A DNA stretch of 64,000 nt from Roseiarcus sp963794655 (GTDB taxonomy: Bacteria > Pseudomonadota > Alphaproteobacteria > Rhizobiales > Beijerinckiaceae): positions 124,001 through 188,000 of the forward strand of contig CAWCEV010000007.1 in assembly GCA_963794655.1 (NCBI GenBank), in the 5' to 3' direction. Numbering within the stretch: position 1 is the first letter of the stretch; each line of letters begins with the position of its first letter. Positions 24,522 to 33,687 of the stretch are shown in pieces. Both the position numbers and the translations under genes were made by a program. The notes under the pieces are model-generated. The model did not search any database. It saw only the letters and a program-made list of their open reading frames with translations, and had not been told where the DNA came from.

Positions 24522-27500
24522 CCGTGAAGCGCGTTCTTTCTTTCCTCTCCGGCCTCGCCGTCGTCCTCTTCGGGCCGCTCGGGCGGATGCCCGCGTGGGC
24601 GCAGCTGCTCACGCTCGGAGTCGGCGGAATCATCGCCAGCGGGGTGCTCACGCCGCCGACGATCACGCCGCAACTGTCGGCGGCGTTCGACTCCAATATC
24701 CCCCAGGGCGTCAGCAACAATGGCTTCAAGGTCAACGGCGGCGGCGCAGTCGGGTCAATGGCGCTGCCATTGAACATCGCCAACTCTTATTTCGAGACCG
24801 CCGAAGGGACGACCGACGCTATCGTGAGCGGGTCGTCGGCGCAGGCAGAATTCATTCTGCCGAATTTGGAGCTTACTCCGGCGCTCCAAGGTCCCCCGCA
24901 GTTTACGACGCAGGCCGGTTATGGCGGAACTTCGTGGAATTGGTGGAGGGGCCTTACAGGAATTTATTTCACCGGGTCGCCGCTTTCCACAACGACGAGC
25001 GGTTCCGGATACAATGCCGGCGTCTTCTCCTGGACTGCGACCGGCGGGGGCTGTGCGCGCGAGCCTTCGGGGATATGGTCGCCGCCCGCTGCCGCCGCCG
25101 TGCTCAACTTCACCGATACCGGGGCCAATTGCGCCTATGCGCCAGTCGTCCAGCCAGCGCTCATTCCCGGCGTCGGCGCTCAGCAGACGCTGAGCGTAGG
25201 AGCCACCTCCTGCGTCAGCAACTCCCCAGTCTCGGGCGAGATGACAGTGACGACCACCGTCGCGGTCGCGCATGGCCTGATCGCGGGGCAGACCTTTCCG
25301 CTCTCCGGTTTCACCGGCGCCGGCAACACCGGCTATAACGCGACCTACACCGCGCTCGCCGGAACGACCGGAACGACCCTCGTCGGTGAAACGACCACCG
25401 GCGGGGGTATCTGCCCCACCAATAGCCCCGACACGTCCGGCGGTCTGGCGCTGAGCGGCGTCGGCGCGTCGTTCACGCTGCCGGCTTATTCCGTTACCTC
25501 ACCCTTTAGCTCCAACGACGGCACTGGCGTCTTCGCCAACGGCAACAACCATTTCGTCGCCGTGCTGGGCGAATATGGCGCCGACTCGCCGACGCCCGGG
25601 GTCCAGTTTTTTCACGTCGTCGACGACAAGGGTAATCCCTATCCGGGCGCGCCCTCGGTCCCGCAATGGCTCAACCAGGGCGCAGTGAGTTTTCAGGGTT
25701 ACATCACTACCGGAACGCAAGATACGAACTTCACCGCCACAGCCACTTTCGCCGGCTCGGTGATGACGGTCACAGGCTCACCGGGCAGCACGCTCAGCGT
25801 CGGCCAGACCATAACCGGCGCTTCGGTCGCGCCCGGAACAACGATCTCCTCACTCGGCACGGGCTCTGGCGGGGCCGGGACCTACAACATGTCGACAAGC
25901 AACGCGCTGTCGTCGGCGATCACGATCACCGCCCACACCTATGCGCCCGCGCTGACAGTGACCTCGATGAATACGGTCGCGATCAGCAATGCGGTCTGGT
26001 CGAGCGCCGCTAATGGTACCGTCGTCTTCACGACCAGCGCGGCGCATTGGCTGATCCCAGGCTCGGTATTCACGGTTTCGGGCATGAGCCCGAGCGGTTT
26101 CAACGGTACTTACATCGCCAATGGCCTCGGAGCCGGGACCAGCGGCACGACGATCACCGCAGTCGCGTGGCCAGTGGCGACGCTCGCCAATCCCGGCAGC
26201 TATGTTTCCGGCGGCTCGCTGGTCGGCACGATTTATCCGGGCATGTATGTGCCCGGCGTCAGCGGCCAGCAGGTGATCAGCCCTTACGGAACCTTCGGTT
26301 CGACCGGGAGCGGCGGGGCGGGCACTTACGGCCTGACAGTCGCCAGCAACGCCGGCTTCAACATCACCGCCTCGATCTCGGGGACCACGATGGCCGTGAC
26401 GTCGGAGCCTTTCGCCTCGCAGCAGTGGCTGACGCCGGGGACCTATTTGACGACGGGTGGCGGAGTCGCGGCAGGAACCCAGATCGTTGCGCAGACCAGC
26501 GGAACAGGCGGCCAAACCGGCAATTACACGGTCAACATCAGCCAGACCGTGGCGTCGGGAACCCTGACCACGGCGGGGAATGTCTGGTCGTCCGCAGCGC
26601 CAGGCAATCTCTATGCCGCGACCCCTTATTACTACGGCGTGACGCCGAGCTATTCGGTCCCGTGGCTTGGCCAGGCCGTGACGCGCACGCAAGCCCTCCT
26701 CAGCGACATCTCGACCCTGATCGGAACCCGCATCAGCACGCTCGGGTTGCAGAACGGGAACACATGGGGCGGCGAGCTCGCCAATATCGGAATGCACTGG
26801 GGCGTGTTCCCGCAGGATTCGAGCGGCAATCCGTCGACCCCAGCGCTGGCCGCGCTGGCCCAAAAGACGACCGATTATCGGGCCTTCGACACCATCAATG
26901 GAATTACCACCCATTCGCTCTACCGGCTCAACGATCCAGGCGTATGGGGCGATTCGAGCTATGCGACCATTACCGGCTATATCGACAGCGCGAGCGGGAC
27001 CAGCGGCGGCTCTGCGACGCTCCACGTCTCAAGCACGGTGTTCGGGACGCTGGCGCTCCCGACCGGGACCGCGACCGGTTTTCTGGCGGCGCCCGGCTTA
27101 CCGCCGAGTCCGACCCCGGCTTCGGTCAATCCGGCGTCGATTTCACTCACCGCTTCATCGAGCGCGACCTACACCGTAACCTTTCCAACCGGGGTCACTT
27201 CGATCAACGTCGGCTCGTCCGGGTCGCCCGTTCAATTCTCGGTTGGGCAATACAAGCCCGCTGCGCCGCTCGGGAACGGCTTCGTCAACGGCTACATCAC
27301 GAGTTCGGGCGGCAGCGGCGTCTGCGCCGCGAATCCTTGCCTGAATGTCACCAGTATCCAAACCGGCGCAAACACGCTCGGCGCGACTTTCACCGGAACC
27401 TATAATCCGGCCCTCACCACCAATAACCTCACGATCTCGGGCCTCTCCGGATCCATGATCGCAGGAATGCTGATCACTGACGGCGGCGTGGCTCTGAACG

Positions 27501-30500
27501 GCGGCCCCCTCTACCTCACCAGCGGGTCTTGCACGACCACCTGCACGGCCTACGGCGGCTATTACAATTCGACAATCGGCCCGGAAGCGATGACGGCGAC
27601 GCTGTCTAACGTCAACCTGAACCAAATGGTCGCCGGCTCCGGCGTCAATACCCCGGTCCAAATCGTCGGCTATGGCACCGGAAACGGCGGGGTCGGGACT
27701 TATCAACTATCGAGCGCCGCCAACGGCAATGTCGGCTCGTCCGGTTCGCCGGTCTCCTTCACCCTCGCAAGCATCACGGGAGGGGGGCAGCCATCGCAGG
27801 GACCGGCGCTGACGATCACCGATCTCGGCGCCGGCACGATGTATCCGGTCACCAACTATCCGTCCGCGAACCCGACGGGTTCGATCCCACTCAAAGGGAC
27901 CTACAGCACAGCGAGCCTCGGCGGAACGCCGTCGGCCATCCAGGCGCAACTTTCGCTGAGCGCTGGCGGCCCGCCGGTCAGCGGCTTTTCGTGGGCGAAT
28001 CTCTCCTCACAGTCGATCGGCGGCGGCGCATGGTCGGGCACGATCGCCAACGTGCCGCCTGGCGTCTATTGGGTGACGATCAGGGCGGCGAACGGAACCG
28101 CCTATGCGACGATGGGCAACTTCTTCACCGTCGGCGCGCCGATGGAGATCGAAGGCGAAGGCAACCCCGGCGCTTATTTTTCCACCATCGGGGGTTCGCA
28201 GAACACGACCATCAGCGGCTATTACTCTGCCTCAGTGCCCTCCGGCCTCGTGCTGCCGAATGTCTACGGTCCGGCGATGGGCCCATTTGGACCAAACAAC
28301 AAATATCGCCTCGCCCACACGCAGCAGATTCCAGCGAACCGCTTCACCCAGCAGAATACCGGCATTCCGCTCGCCGAAGGGCCGACGGTCTTCAGCCAAG
28401 CATTCTTCAACACGACCGGGGTCGGCGTCGGCCAGGTCAACGTGCTTTACGCCGGCAACGGCGACGCCCTGATCCTGCTCGGCAACGCCCCACAAACCCA
28501 AACGATTGGCGTCGGCAACGGCTCGACCACCGCTTATTGTTCGGCGGCGATCTATTGTCCTGGGTTCAACGGCAATGGAAAGCTGGCGTTCAACGCCGCA
28601 TCGCTGACCGGGGCGACCGTCAGCGGCTATGTCACGACCGCTGCCGGAGTTTCTACGCTCACCGTCTCCACCATGCTCCAGGGCGCGCTCGAGCCTGGCC
28701 TCATCGTCAGCGGCAGCGGCGTCATCGGATCGCCGACGCTCGTCGCCTGCACGGCGAATTGCGCCTATGCGACGGCGGGCGCCGGCGCGACCTCGACGTG
28801 GAGGCTCAGCACCAGTCAAGGCGCGATCGGGTCATCCGGGAGCCCAGTAACGTTCAACGCCATTCCCTCAGGCGGAGCGCCGTGGCCCAATTCCAGCATT
28901 CAATATCTCAGCTATCCGATCGGCTACGGCGGCGCGCAATATGGCGCCCCGATCGTCAAGTTCGGGACATTCTCGCTGAGCGTCAATGGAACGGTCGTTT
29001 GCACCGACACAGCGACCTTTAGCTATGCGCCATTCAGCGGTTCGTGTCTCGGCGCGGGCATCGCAAGCTCGTTCATCAATTACTCGACCGGAGACTACAA
29101 CATCGTCTTTTCGTCACCGCCTGCGTCGGGCGCCGTGATCCAGGCGAGCTTCACCAACATCATAACCAGGGACACGACTACGGCTTTCGAGCAGGTCGAC
29201 GTGGTCGGAGACGGGTCGCCAACCACAGGCATGTGGTCATCGGCGTTCGAGAAATATCCCGGCGGAATGTCGGCGCATATCTTTGCCGGTTGCGTGCAGG
29301 ATTACGGGCAGATCCTCAGCAGCAATTCCTACGCGCTCGGCGCGATCGGCATGTCGCAGCAGGTGTCGTGGTTCTACGGGACCAAACTGCCCTCGATCAT
29401 GGCGAACCAGAAGGCTTCCGTACCGCTGCTCGCAATGGGGATGTGGCGCTACGAGGGCCCGGCGATGATGAATGCGTCAGGCCCGACCACGCTCGAAGGG
29501 TATTATTCATGCGACGAATGGTTTCGCGATCTAGCGACGCCTTCAATCTTTACCGGCACCATCACTGGCGGCGGAACCTCGAGCCCGGTCCTGACCTTGA
29601 ACAGCCCTGTTACCGGCTCGCTTTGGGAGGGCGAAGTTATTGGCTGCAACCCCTACAGCACGGCCTGCGCGGGGTTCGGCGGATCGACGCCGCTGATCAC
29701 GCTCGGCACGCAGATCGGCGGACTCTTGAGCGGTGCCTGGGGCGCGAGCGGTTCGACCTATTCCCTAACGGCGCCCGGTGGGGCGAGCAATGTCGTCAAT
29801 GTTTCGGCGCAGCCGATGACCAACGAGGTCTACTATACCGGCGGCGGCCCGGCGATCTATATCGGCCCCGACAACGACGTCGTCGTTCAGGATGGCGGCA
29901 CGGGTATCGGCGGCGTCGGCGGCCATCCCTGGTACGGAGTCACCGGTGCAAGACGCCTCGGGGCGCGGGCCGGCATTCTAGCGGCGGCGGGACTCAGCAA
30001 CAATCCGACATTGGCTTCGGAGCCGACGCTCGCGCGCTCGACTTCTGGCAGCGGCTGCGACGCGGCTGCGATTTCGAGCCCATGCTTCGATATCGGCAAT
30101 ACCTATGCAGCCACGGCCACGACGACCTCGATCAGCGGCAAGGTGCTGACCTTCAATGGCCTGGCCGCCAAAGCACGGCCCATCGTGGCTGGGCAGGCGG
30201 TTTCGTGTTCGGGCTGCAGCGCCGGCCTGTTCGTGGTGGCGGTCTCCAATCCGCCGACCCAATCGACAGTCGCCGGCGCCGGCCAGATCGGCGCGGCCAA
30301 CAACGGCATGACCGTCACGCTCAACGCGACGCCCGGCGTCAGCGGAGCGACGGCGTTCACATTCGGCTGCTCGGGGACAAGCGGGACCGGCTCGAACTGC
30401 ATCGACTTCAAGTTTGCGATCAACACCGTCGGGACTTACGGGACGCCGGCGTCGCTGGCGACCTGCGGCGCCAATACCCTCCAAGGCTCGGCTGCAATCA

Positions 30501-31294
30501 ATACGCCTCCCGCCGGGATATGCACCGATAGCGGCGTTGGGGAGTTCGTCAACGGGTTTCGGATCGGCGCGACACAGAACATGTGGTCGGCTGCGGGGAC
30601 CTATTACTACGATGGGCTGGACCCGATCGCTGCGCTGTGGAGCCAGAGCGCCGCCTTCACCTGCAATATCGTGGCGGCGACAGTGGTGCAATGCGTCAAG
30701 GGACCGGCCTATTCGGGCGGACTGCCGTCGTCGATCGGCCAATGGCTCAGCAGTGGGACCTATGCGTCATACGGCGACTCGACCCTGAGCATGGGCCGCG
30801 TCGGCTCCCTCATCGGTTATCCTGGCGGGCAGTCGCTGGGGTTCACCGCCGGCTCCGGCTACACCAATGGAACGTACACGCTGACCGGATCCTCTTGTGG
30901 CCAGGCGACTGCCTTCACGGCGCCGAAAATGGATGTGACGGTATCCGGCGGCTCGATCGTCGATGTTTATCCATCGGCGCAAGTGACGACCGGAATCAAC
31001 AGCGGCAATGGCATCACCACGACCTGCTCGTTTGTGCTGACGGGCATGGGTTCGGGAACAGGTGGAGCTGTGACCAACCCGACCGACGGCCCCAAGCAGG
31101 GCCAGGGCGGCGTCGTCAACATGACCACCGACAACAACGCGATGGGCGTGCTGCTCTACGACAATTCCGGCGAGCCCGGGAATCCCTTGTTCAATGTGTT
31201 CGCAAACCCGGCCAACAGCAACACCAGCTATTTTGAGCCTGGATTGCCGGTGCAGGGCTTCGGGCAGGCGCTCGGAGCGCGAGTGAGCGGGTAA
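24518..31294 (+). CDS. Giant exported repeat-rich protein (2258 residues), phage-spike/adhesin-like
   Basis: Start is taken as GTG 24518 with AAGGA upstream and a Sec signal peptide (VLSFLSGLAVVLFGPLG ... AWAQ); upstream sequence in this frame belongs to the previous gene. The protein is Gly/Ser/Thr-rich, low in charge and built of beta-type units. A loosely repeated ~60-residue motif (GxxLxVGQxIxGxxVxPGTxI, then GTGxGGxGTYxxS) occurs near residues 405, 610, 1020, 1365 and 1680, several copies ending in GSSGSPV. A middle region (about 720-800) is less repetitive and may be a separate domain (NTWGGELANIGMHWGVFP). No autotransporter barrel or LPxTG motif was seen at the C-terminus. Repeats of this kind occur in phage tail proteins, but a signal peptide suggests export by the host. 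Function unknown. Confidence 0.75.
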   Translation: MTVKRVLSFLSGLAVVLFGPLGRMPAWAQLLTLGVGGIIASGVLTPPTITPQLSAAFDSNIPQGVSNNGFKVNGGGAVGSMALPLNIANSYFETAEGTTDAIVSGSSAQAEFILPNLELTPALQGPPQFTTQAGYGGTSWNWWRGLTGIYFTGSPLSTTTSGSGYNAGVFSWTATGGGCAREPSGIWSPPAAAAVLNFTDTGANCAYAPVVQPALIPGVGAQQTLSVGATSCVSNSPVSGEMTVTTTVAVAHGLIAGQTFPLSGFTGAGNTGYNATYTALAGTTGTTLVGETTTGGGICPTNSPDTSGGLALSGVGASFTLPAYSVTSPFSSNDGTGVFANGNNHFVAVLGEYGADSPTPGVQFFHVVDDKGNPYPGAPSVPQWLNQGAVSFQGYITTGTQDTNFTATATFAGSVMTVTGSPGSTLSVGQTITGASVAPGTTISSLGTGSGGAGTYNMSTSNALSSAITITAHTYAPALTVTSMNTVAISNAVWSSAANGTVVFTTSAAHWLIPGSVFTVSGMSPSGFNGTYIANGLGAGTSGTTITAVAWPVATLANPGSYVSGGSLVGTIYPGMYVPGVSGQQVISPYGTFGSTGSGGAGTYGLTVASNAGFNITASISGTTMAVTSEPFASQQWLTPGTYLTTGGGVAAGTQIVAQTSGTGGQTGNYTVNISQTVASGTLTTAGNVWSSAAPGNLYAATPYYYGVTPSYSVPWLGQAVTRTQALLSDISTLIGTRISTLGLQNGNTWGGELANIGMHWGVFPQDSSGNPSTPALAALAQKTTDYRAFDTINGITTHSLYRLNDPGVWGDSSYATITGYIDSASGTSGGSATLHVSSTVFGTLALPTGTATGFLAAPGLPPSPTPASVNPASISLTASSSATYTVTFPTGVTSINVGSSGSPVQFSVGQYKPAAPLGNGFVNGYITSSGGSGVCAANPCLNVTSIQTGANTLGATFTGTYNPALTTNNLTISGLSGSMIAGMLITDGGVALNGGPLYLTSGSCTTTCTAYGGYYNSTIGPEAMTATLSNVNLNQMVAGSGVNTPVQIVGYGTGNGGVGTYQLSSAANGNVGSSGSPVSFTLASITGGGQPSQGPALTITDLGAGTMYPVTNYPSANPTGSIPLKGTYSTASLGGTPSAIQAQLSLSAGGPPVSGFSWANLSSQSIGGGAWSGTIANVPPGVYWVTIRAANGTAYATMGNFFTVGAPMEIEGEGNPGAYFSTIGGSQNTTISGYYSASVPSGLVLPNVYGPAMGPFGPNNKYRLAHTQQIPANRFTQQNTGIPLAEGPTVFSQAFFNTTGVGVGQVNVLYAGNGDALILLGNAPQTQTIGVGNGSTTAYCSAAIYCPGFNGNGKLAFNAASLTGATVSGYVTTAAGVSTLTVSTMLQGALEPGLIVSGSGVIGSPTLVACTANCAYATAGAGATSTWRLSTSQGAIGSSGSPVTFNAIPSGGAPWPNSSIQYLSYPIGYGGAQYGAPIVKFGTFSLSVNGTVVCTDTATFSYAPFSGSCLGAGIASSFINYSTGDYNIVFSSPPASGAVIQASFTNIITRDTTTAFEQVDVVGDGSPTTGMWSSAFEKYPGGMSAHIFAGCVQDYGQILSSNSYALGAIGMSQQVSWFYGTKLPSIMANQKASVPLLAMGMWRYEGPAMMNASGPTTLEGYYSCDEWFRDLATPSIFTGTITGGGTSSPVLTLNSPVTGSLWEGEVIGCNPYSTACAGFGGSTPLITLGTQIGGLLSGAWGASGSTYSLTAPGGASNVVNVSAQPMTNEVYYTGGGPAIYIGPDNDVVVQDGGTGIGGVGGHPWYGVTGARRLGARAGILAAAGLSNNPTLASEPTLARSTSGSGCDAAAISSPCFDIGNTYAATATTTSISGKVLTFNGLAAKARPIVAGQAVSCSGCSAGLFVVAVSNPPTQSTVAGAGQIGAANNGMTVTLNATPGVSGATAFTFGCSGTSGTGSNCIDFKFAINTVGTYGTPASLATCGANTLQGSAAINTPPAGICTDSGVGEFVNGFRIGATQNMWSAAGTYYYDGLDPIAALWSQSAAFTCNIVAATVVQCVKGPAYSGGLPSSIGQWLSSGTYASYGDSTLSMGRVGSLIGYPGGQSLGFTAGSGYTNGTYTLTGSSCGQATAFTAPKMDVTVSGGSIVDVYPSAQVTTGINSGNGITTTCSFVLTGMGSGTGGAVTNPTDGPKQGQGGVVNMTTDNNAMGVLLYDNSGEPGNPLFNVFANPANSNTSYFEPGLPVQGFGQALGARVSG

Positions 31295-31410
31295 GGCTCG
31301 TTCGGGCGGCGAAAGTCGGATCGATCCCCGATCTTGGGCTCAGTCGTACAGCTCAACTCGAGATCGTTTGCAACTTAGACGAATTTCTTCGCTCGAACCG
31401 GACGCTCATT

Positions 31411-31869
31411 ATGGCCACAACCCGTCTTACCTTTCTGTCGCATTTCGTCATTTGTCTTGCCTGCATGAGCCTGTCGTTCTTCGCTTGGGTCAATGGGGTG
31501 CCGCGAACCATCTGGGCGAACGATATGAGCATGATGACCAGCGTCATCGCCGCGCTGTTCTTGGGGACTACGGCATGGCTCGGGTGGCAGGCATGGCAAG
31601 TCAGCGAAGAGAGATCTGAGAACGGCGAAAGCTCCCGATCGCCGACGGCTGACTTCGGCCATCTGAGCGAGCGCCTCTGCGTTATCGCGGGCTTTGTCGG
31701 CACGGCGATTGGGCTTTCCCTCCAAGCCAAATCGCTCGCCGGAGGCACGACGAGTTTCGCCGCGCTCGCAACGTCGCTCTTCACCACGGCGAGCGGCGGT
31801 TCAGCAGCCGCCCTCATCGCGATAATGACCTTTAACCTTGAGGCAGGGATTCGAAGGGCGCGGCGATAG
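31411..31869 (+). CDS. ExbB/TolQ/MotA-like small membrane protein
   Basis: A 152-residue inner-membrane protein with three hydrophobic segments (about residues 8-27, 42-60 and 88-140 as a helical pair). The C-terminal part has the ExbB/TolQ/MotA core pattern: ERLCVIAGFVGTAIGLSLQ, a short loop, then LATSLFTTASGGSAAALIAI. In that family the protein forms a proton-driven motor stator with an ExbD/TolR/MotB partner. The next gene encodes a protein with an N-terminal single membrane helix, as expected for such a partner. It is shorter than ExbB (usually 210-240), so the assignment is by pattern and context. Confidence 0.6.
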   Translation: MATTRLTFLSHFVICLACMSLSFFAWVNGVPRTIWANDMSMMTSVIAALFLGTTAWLGWQAWQVSEERSENGESSRSPTADFGHLSERLCVIAGFVGTAIGLSLQAKSLAGGTTSFAALATSLFTTASGGSAAALIAIMTFNLEAGIRRARR

Positions 31870-31946
31870 GCGACGTCAGTCCCCCTGCCCTTCTCGCCAG
31901 ACGACGTTGCGAAGAATGAGCCTCTCAGGTCGAAATGGGTGACGGG

Positions 31947-32551
31947 ATGATGCGCGACCGCAGTCCGATCTGGATCGGCCTTGCCGATCTCCTGCTCTGC
32001 GTCGTCTGCGTCGTGATCGCGGCGGTGGCTCCGACCACGCTAAGATGGATGGCGTCCAGCCGAAGGCGGAATATCTGGTCACCGCGGATTGGGACGTTCT
32101 CCTAGACTCGGATGTTGACCTTTGGGTGGTCAACCCATCGCGCAAGCCGACTTTCTATGGCTCTCGCCAAGTCGACTGCGCCGACCTTGATCATGACAGC
32201 CTCGGATTCAAGACCTCGCTGGTCACACTGGCTGACGGCTCCACAGTTCGCGCGGTCTCAAACAAGGAAGTGACATCGATCCGCTGCTTCGAGCCAGGAC
32301 GCTGGAACATCGGAGTGAATCTCTATTCCGATCGCGAACTCCCAAAAGGCGCGAAGGTCATCAAGGTTCGTGTGGAAATCGTCGGTCTCAACCCCGAGGT
32401 GAGCACGATCTTCGCCAAGGACGTGGTCCTCGATCGCGTCGGAGAGACCGTCAACGTCGTTTCTTTCGACATGGACCGCGACGGCAAGATCAACCTTGTC
32501 GATCCTCCGCTTGCGCCGATTACGGACGATTACAAGAGGCCCGGGCAGTGA
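31947..32551 (+). pseudogene. Single-pass membrane protein, ExbD/MotB-like topology, frameshifted
   Basis: The N-terminus (RDRSPIWIGLADLLLCVVC, then VVIAAVAP) gives one membrane helix after a short cytosolic tail, in frame from ATG 31947. After about 29 codons that frame turns into nonsense and stops, while another frame continues sensibly as AKMDGVQPKAEYLVTADWDV to GQ at 32551. One base is missing between about 32030 and 32041, possibly a C in the ACC-ACG stretch. The periplasmic part (about 165 residues) is beta-rich with an EF-hand-like DMDRDGKINLVD. The topology of a short N-tail, one helix and a periplasmic domain matches ExbD/MotB-type partners of the preceding ExbB-like protein, though no peptidoglycan-binding motif is seen. 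Confidence 0.6.
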
Positions 32552-33056
32552 CTTTTTTCAGCGCCTTCGCGCTTTCCTTCGGACTTTTGCTCGTGGTCTG
32601 GCGCTCGTCGCGGCATGGACGTTCCGCACCGCCGCGGCGCCCTTGGCTGCCAAGCTCGCCCTGCCGGCGCTCTTGGTCGCGCTCGGTTGCCTTACGCCAT
32701 ATGAAGTCAACTCGATGCTCGGCCTGCCGAGAATAGCCGCGCTTGGCGCATTGCCTGATCGGGCCGAACTGATCGCGTTCGTCGCTCATGACGAGAGCAA
32801 ACGCGCTGACCTGTGGCTCCGCGTCGAGGACGCTCCACCATGCGCCTACGAGATAGCTATCGACGACGCGATGAAGACATTGCTGCGTGAAGCGCGCGAT
32901 CGCAAGGAGCATGGCGGTCGGGTGGTGCTGGTCAAGCGCACCGAACATGCCGAGGCCGAACGGCACGGAGCAGTAGGCGAGCAACGATCCCCCGATCCTG
33001 CCTACGCGATCGACGAAAACGCATTCGCTTTGCCGGACAAGGGCGGCGGACAATAA
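32548..33056 (+). pseudogene. Membrane protein of the ExbB/D-like set, frameshifted
   Basis: Starts at GTG 32548, overlapping the previous stop (GTGA), with a first membrane helix FFSAFALSFGLLLVVW. The frame then degrades, while another frame continues with LALVAAWTFRTAAAPLA, a second hydrophobic segment (LALPALLVALGCL) and a soluble domain ending KGGGQ at 33056. One base appears to be missing near 32600. With that repair the product is about 169 residues with two membrane segments and a ~110-residue C-terminal domain (DESKRADLWLRVEDAPPCAY). No family recognised. Its coupling to the preceding gene makes it a likely third component. Confidence 0.55.
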
Positions 33057-33084
33057 CGGCCAATCAACCCATCGAGGATGCCAC

Positions 33085-33471
33085 ATGCTCTACGCGCGCG
33101 CGATTGTTCTTGCTGCGACCCTCACTTTCGCCGGGACCGCCCATTCGGCGGCGGCGCAGGTTCCGCACGCTCAATGCAAGGCGCTGGCTAAACTCAAGGC
33201 GGAGTTCGATGCAAAGACGCATGTCGCGCAGCTCACCGCCGGGCAGTTTCATTTTGTCGAAGGCGTTTATGTCGGTAGTCCAAACACTCCGGAAGGCCTC
33301 CCGCCCGGCGACAGCGCGCTCCTCGTAAGCCATGACGGCGACAAGGACGGCGTTATCGTCTGGACGCGTGGCGTACTCGCCTGCGCGCCGACCCCGATCA
33401 ACGAGCGGCTGATCAAACTCCTGGATAGCATCAAGACGGGCGCCCTTGATGGCGAGGGCGACGAGCTTTGA
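33085..33471 (+). CDS. Small secreted protein, unknown function
   Basis: A 128-residue protein with a Sec signal peptide (ARAIVLAATLTFAGTAHS, AxA site near SAAAQ) and a mature domain of about 100 residues with two cysteines (HAQCKAL and LACAPTP). It contains TAGQFHFVEGVYVGSPNTP. No family is recognised. It follows the ExbB/D-like set by 28 bases on the same strand and could be its periplasmic partner. Confidence 0.7.
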   Translation: MLYARAIVLAATLTFAGTAHSAAAQVPHAQCKALAKLKAEFDAKTHVAQLTAGQFHFVEGVYVGSPNTPEGLPPGDSALLVSHDGDKDGVIVWTRGVLACAPTPINERLIKLLDSIKTGALDGEGDEL

Positions 33472-33687
33472 CCTAGGGATGGGAGCGCGAATGCATAAAG
33501 CGCTCTGCGATCGAGAAGAAGACTTCTACCCGATCTCGCCGATCAAGCCTCCCTCGAGCGCCACCAGGTTGGACCTGTTTGGCTCGCATTGAGGCAGGCG
33601 CAACGATTGCGAAACAGTCACTGTTGTCACCCGCGACAGCTGGTTCCCGATTCTCAGAACTCTGATGCTGACCACGCTGGAGGCTCC

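Noticed and set aside
22993..25338. A single 781-residue gene over this range
   Set aside because: After about base 24470 the translation becomes Arg-rich and is the out-of-frame copy of the next gene; a frameshift explains the data better.
22107..31294. Diversity-generating retroelement linked to the fibre genes
   Set aside because: No reverse transcriptase, template repeat or C-type lectin-like end is visible in the window.
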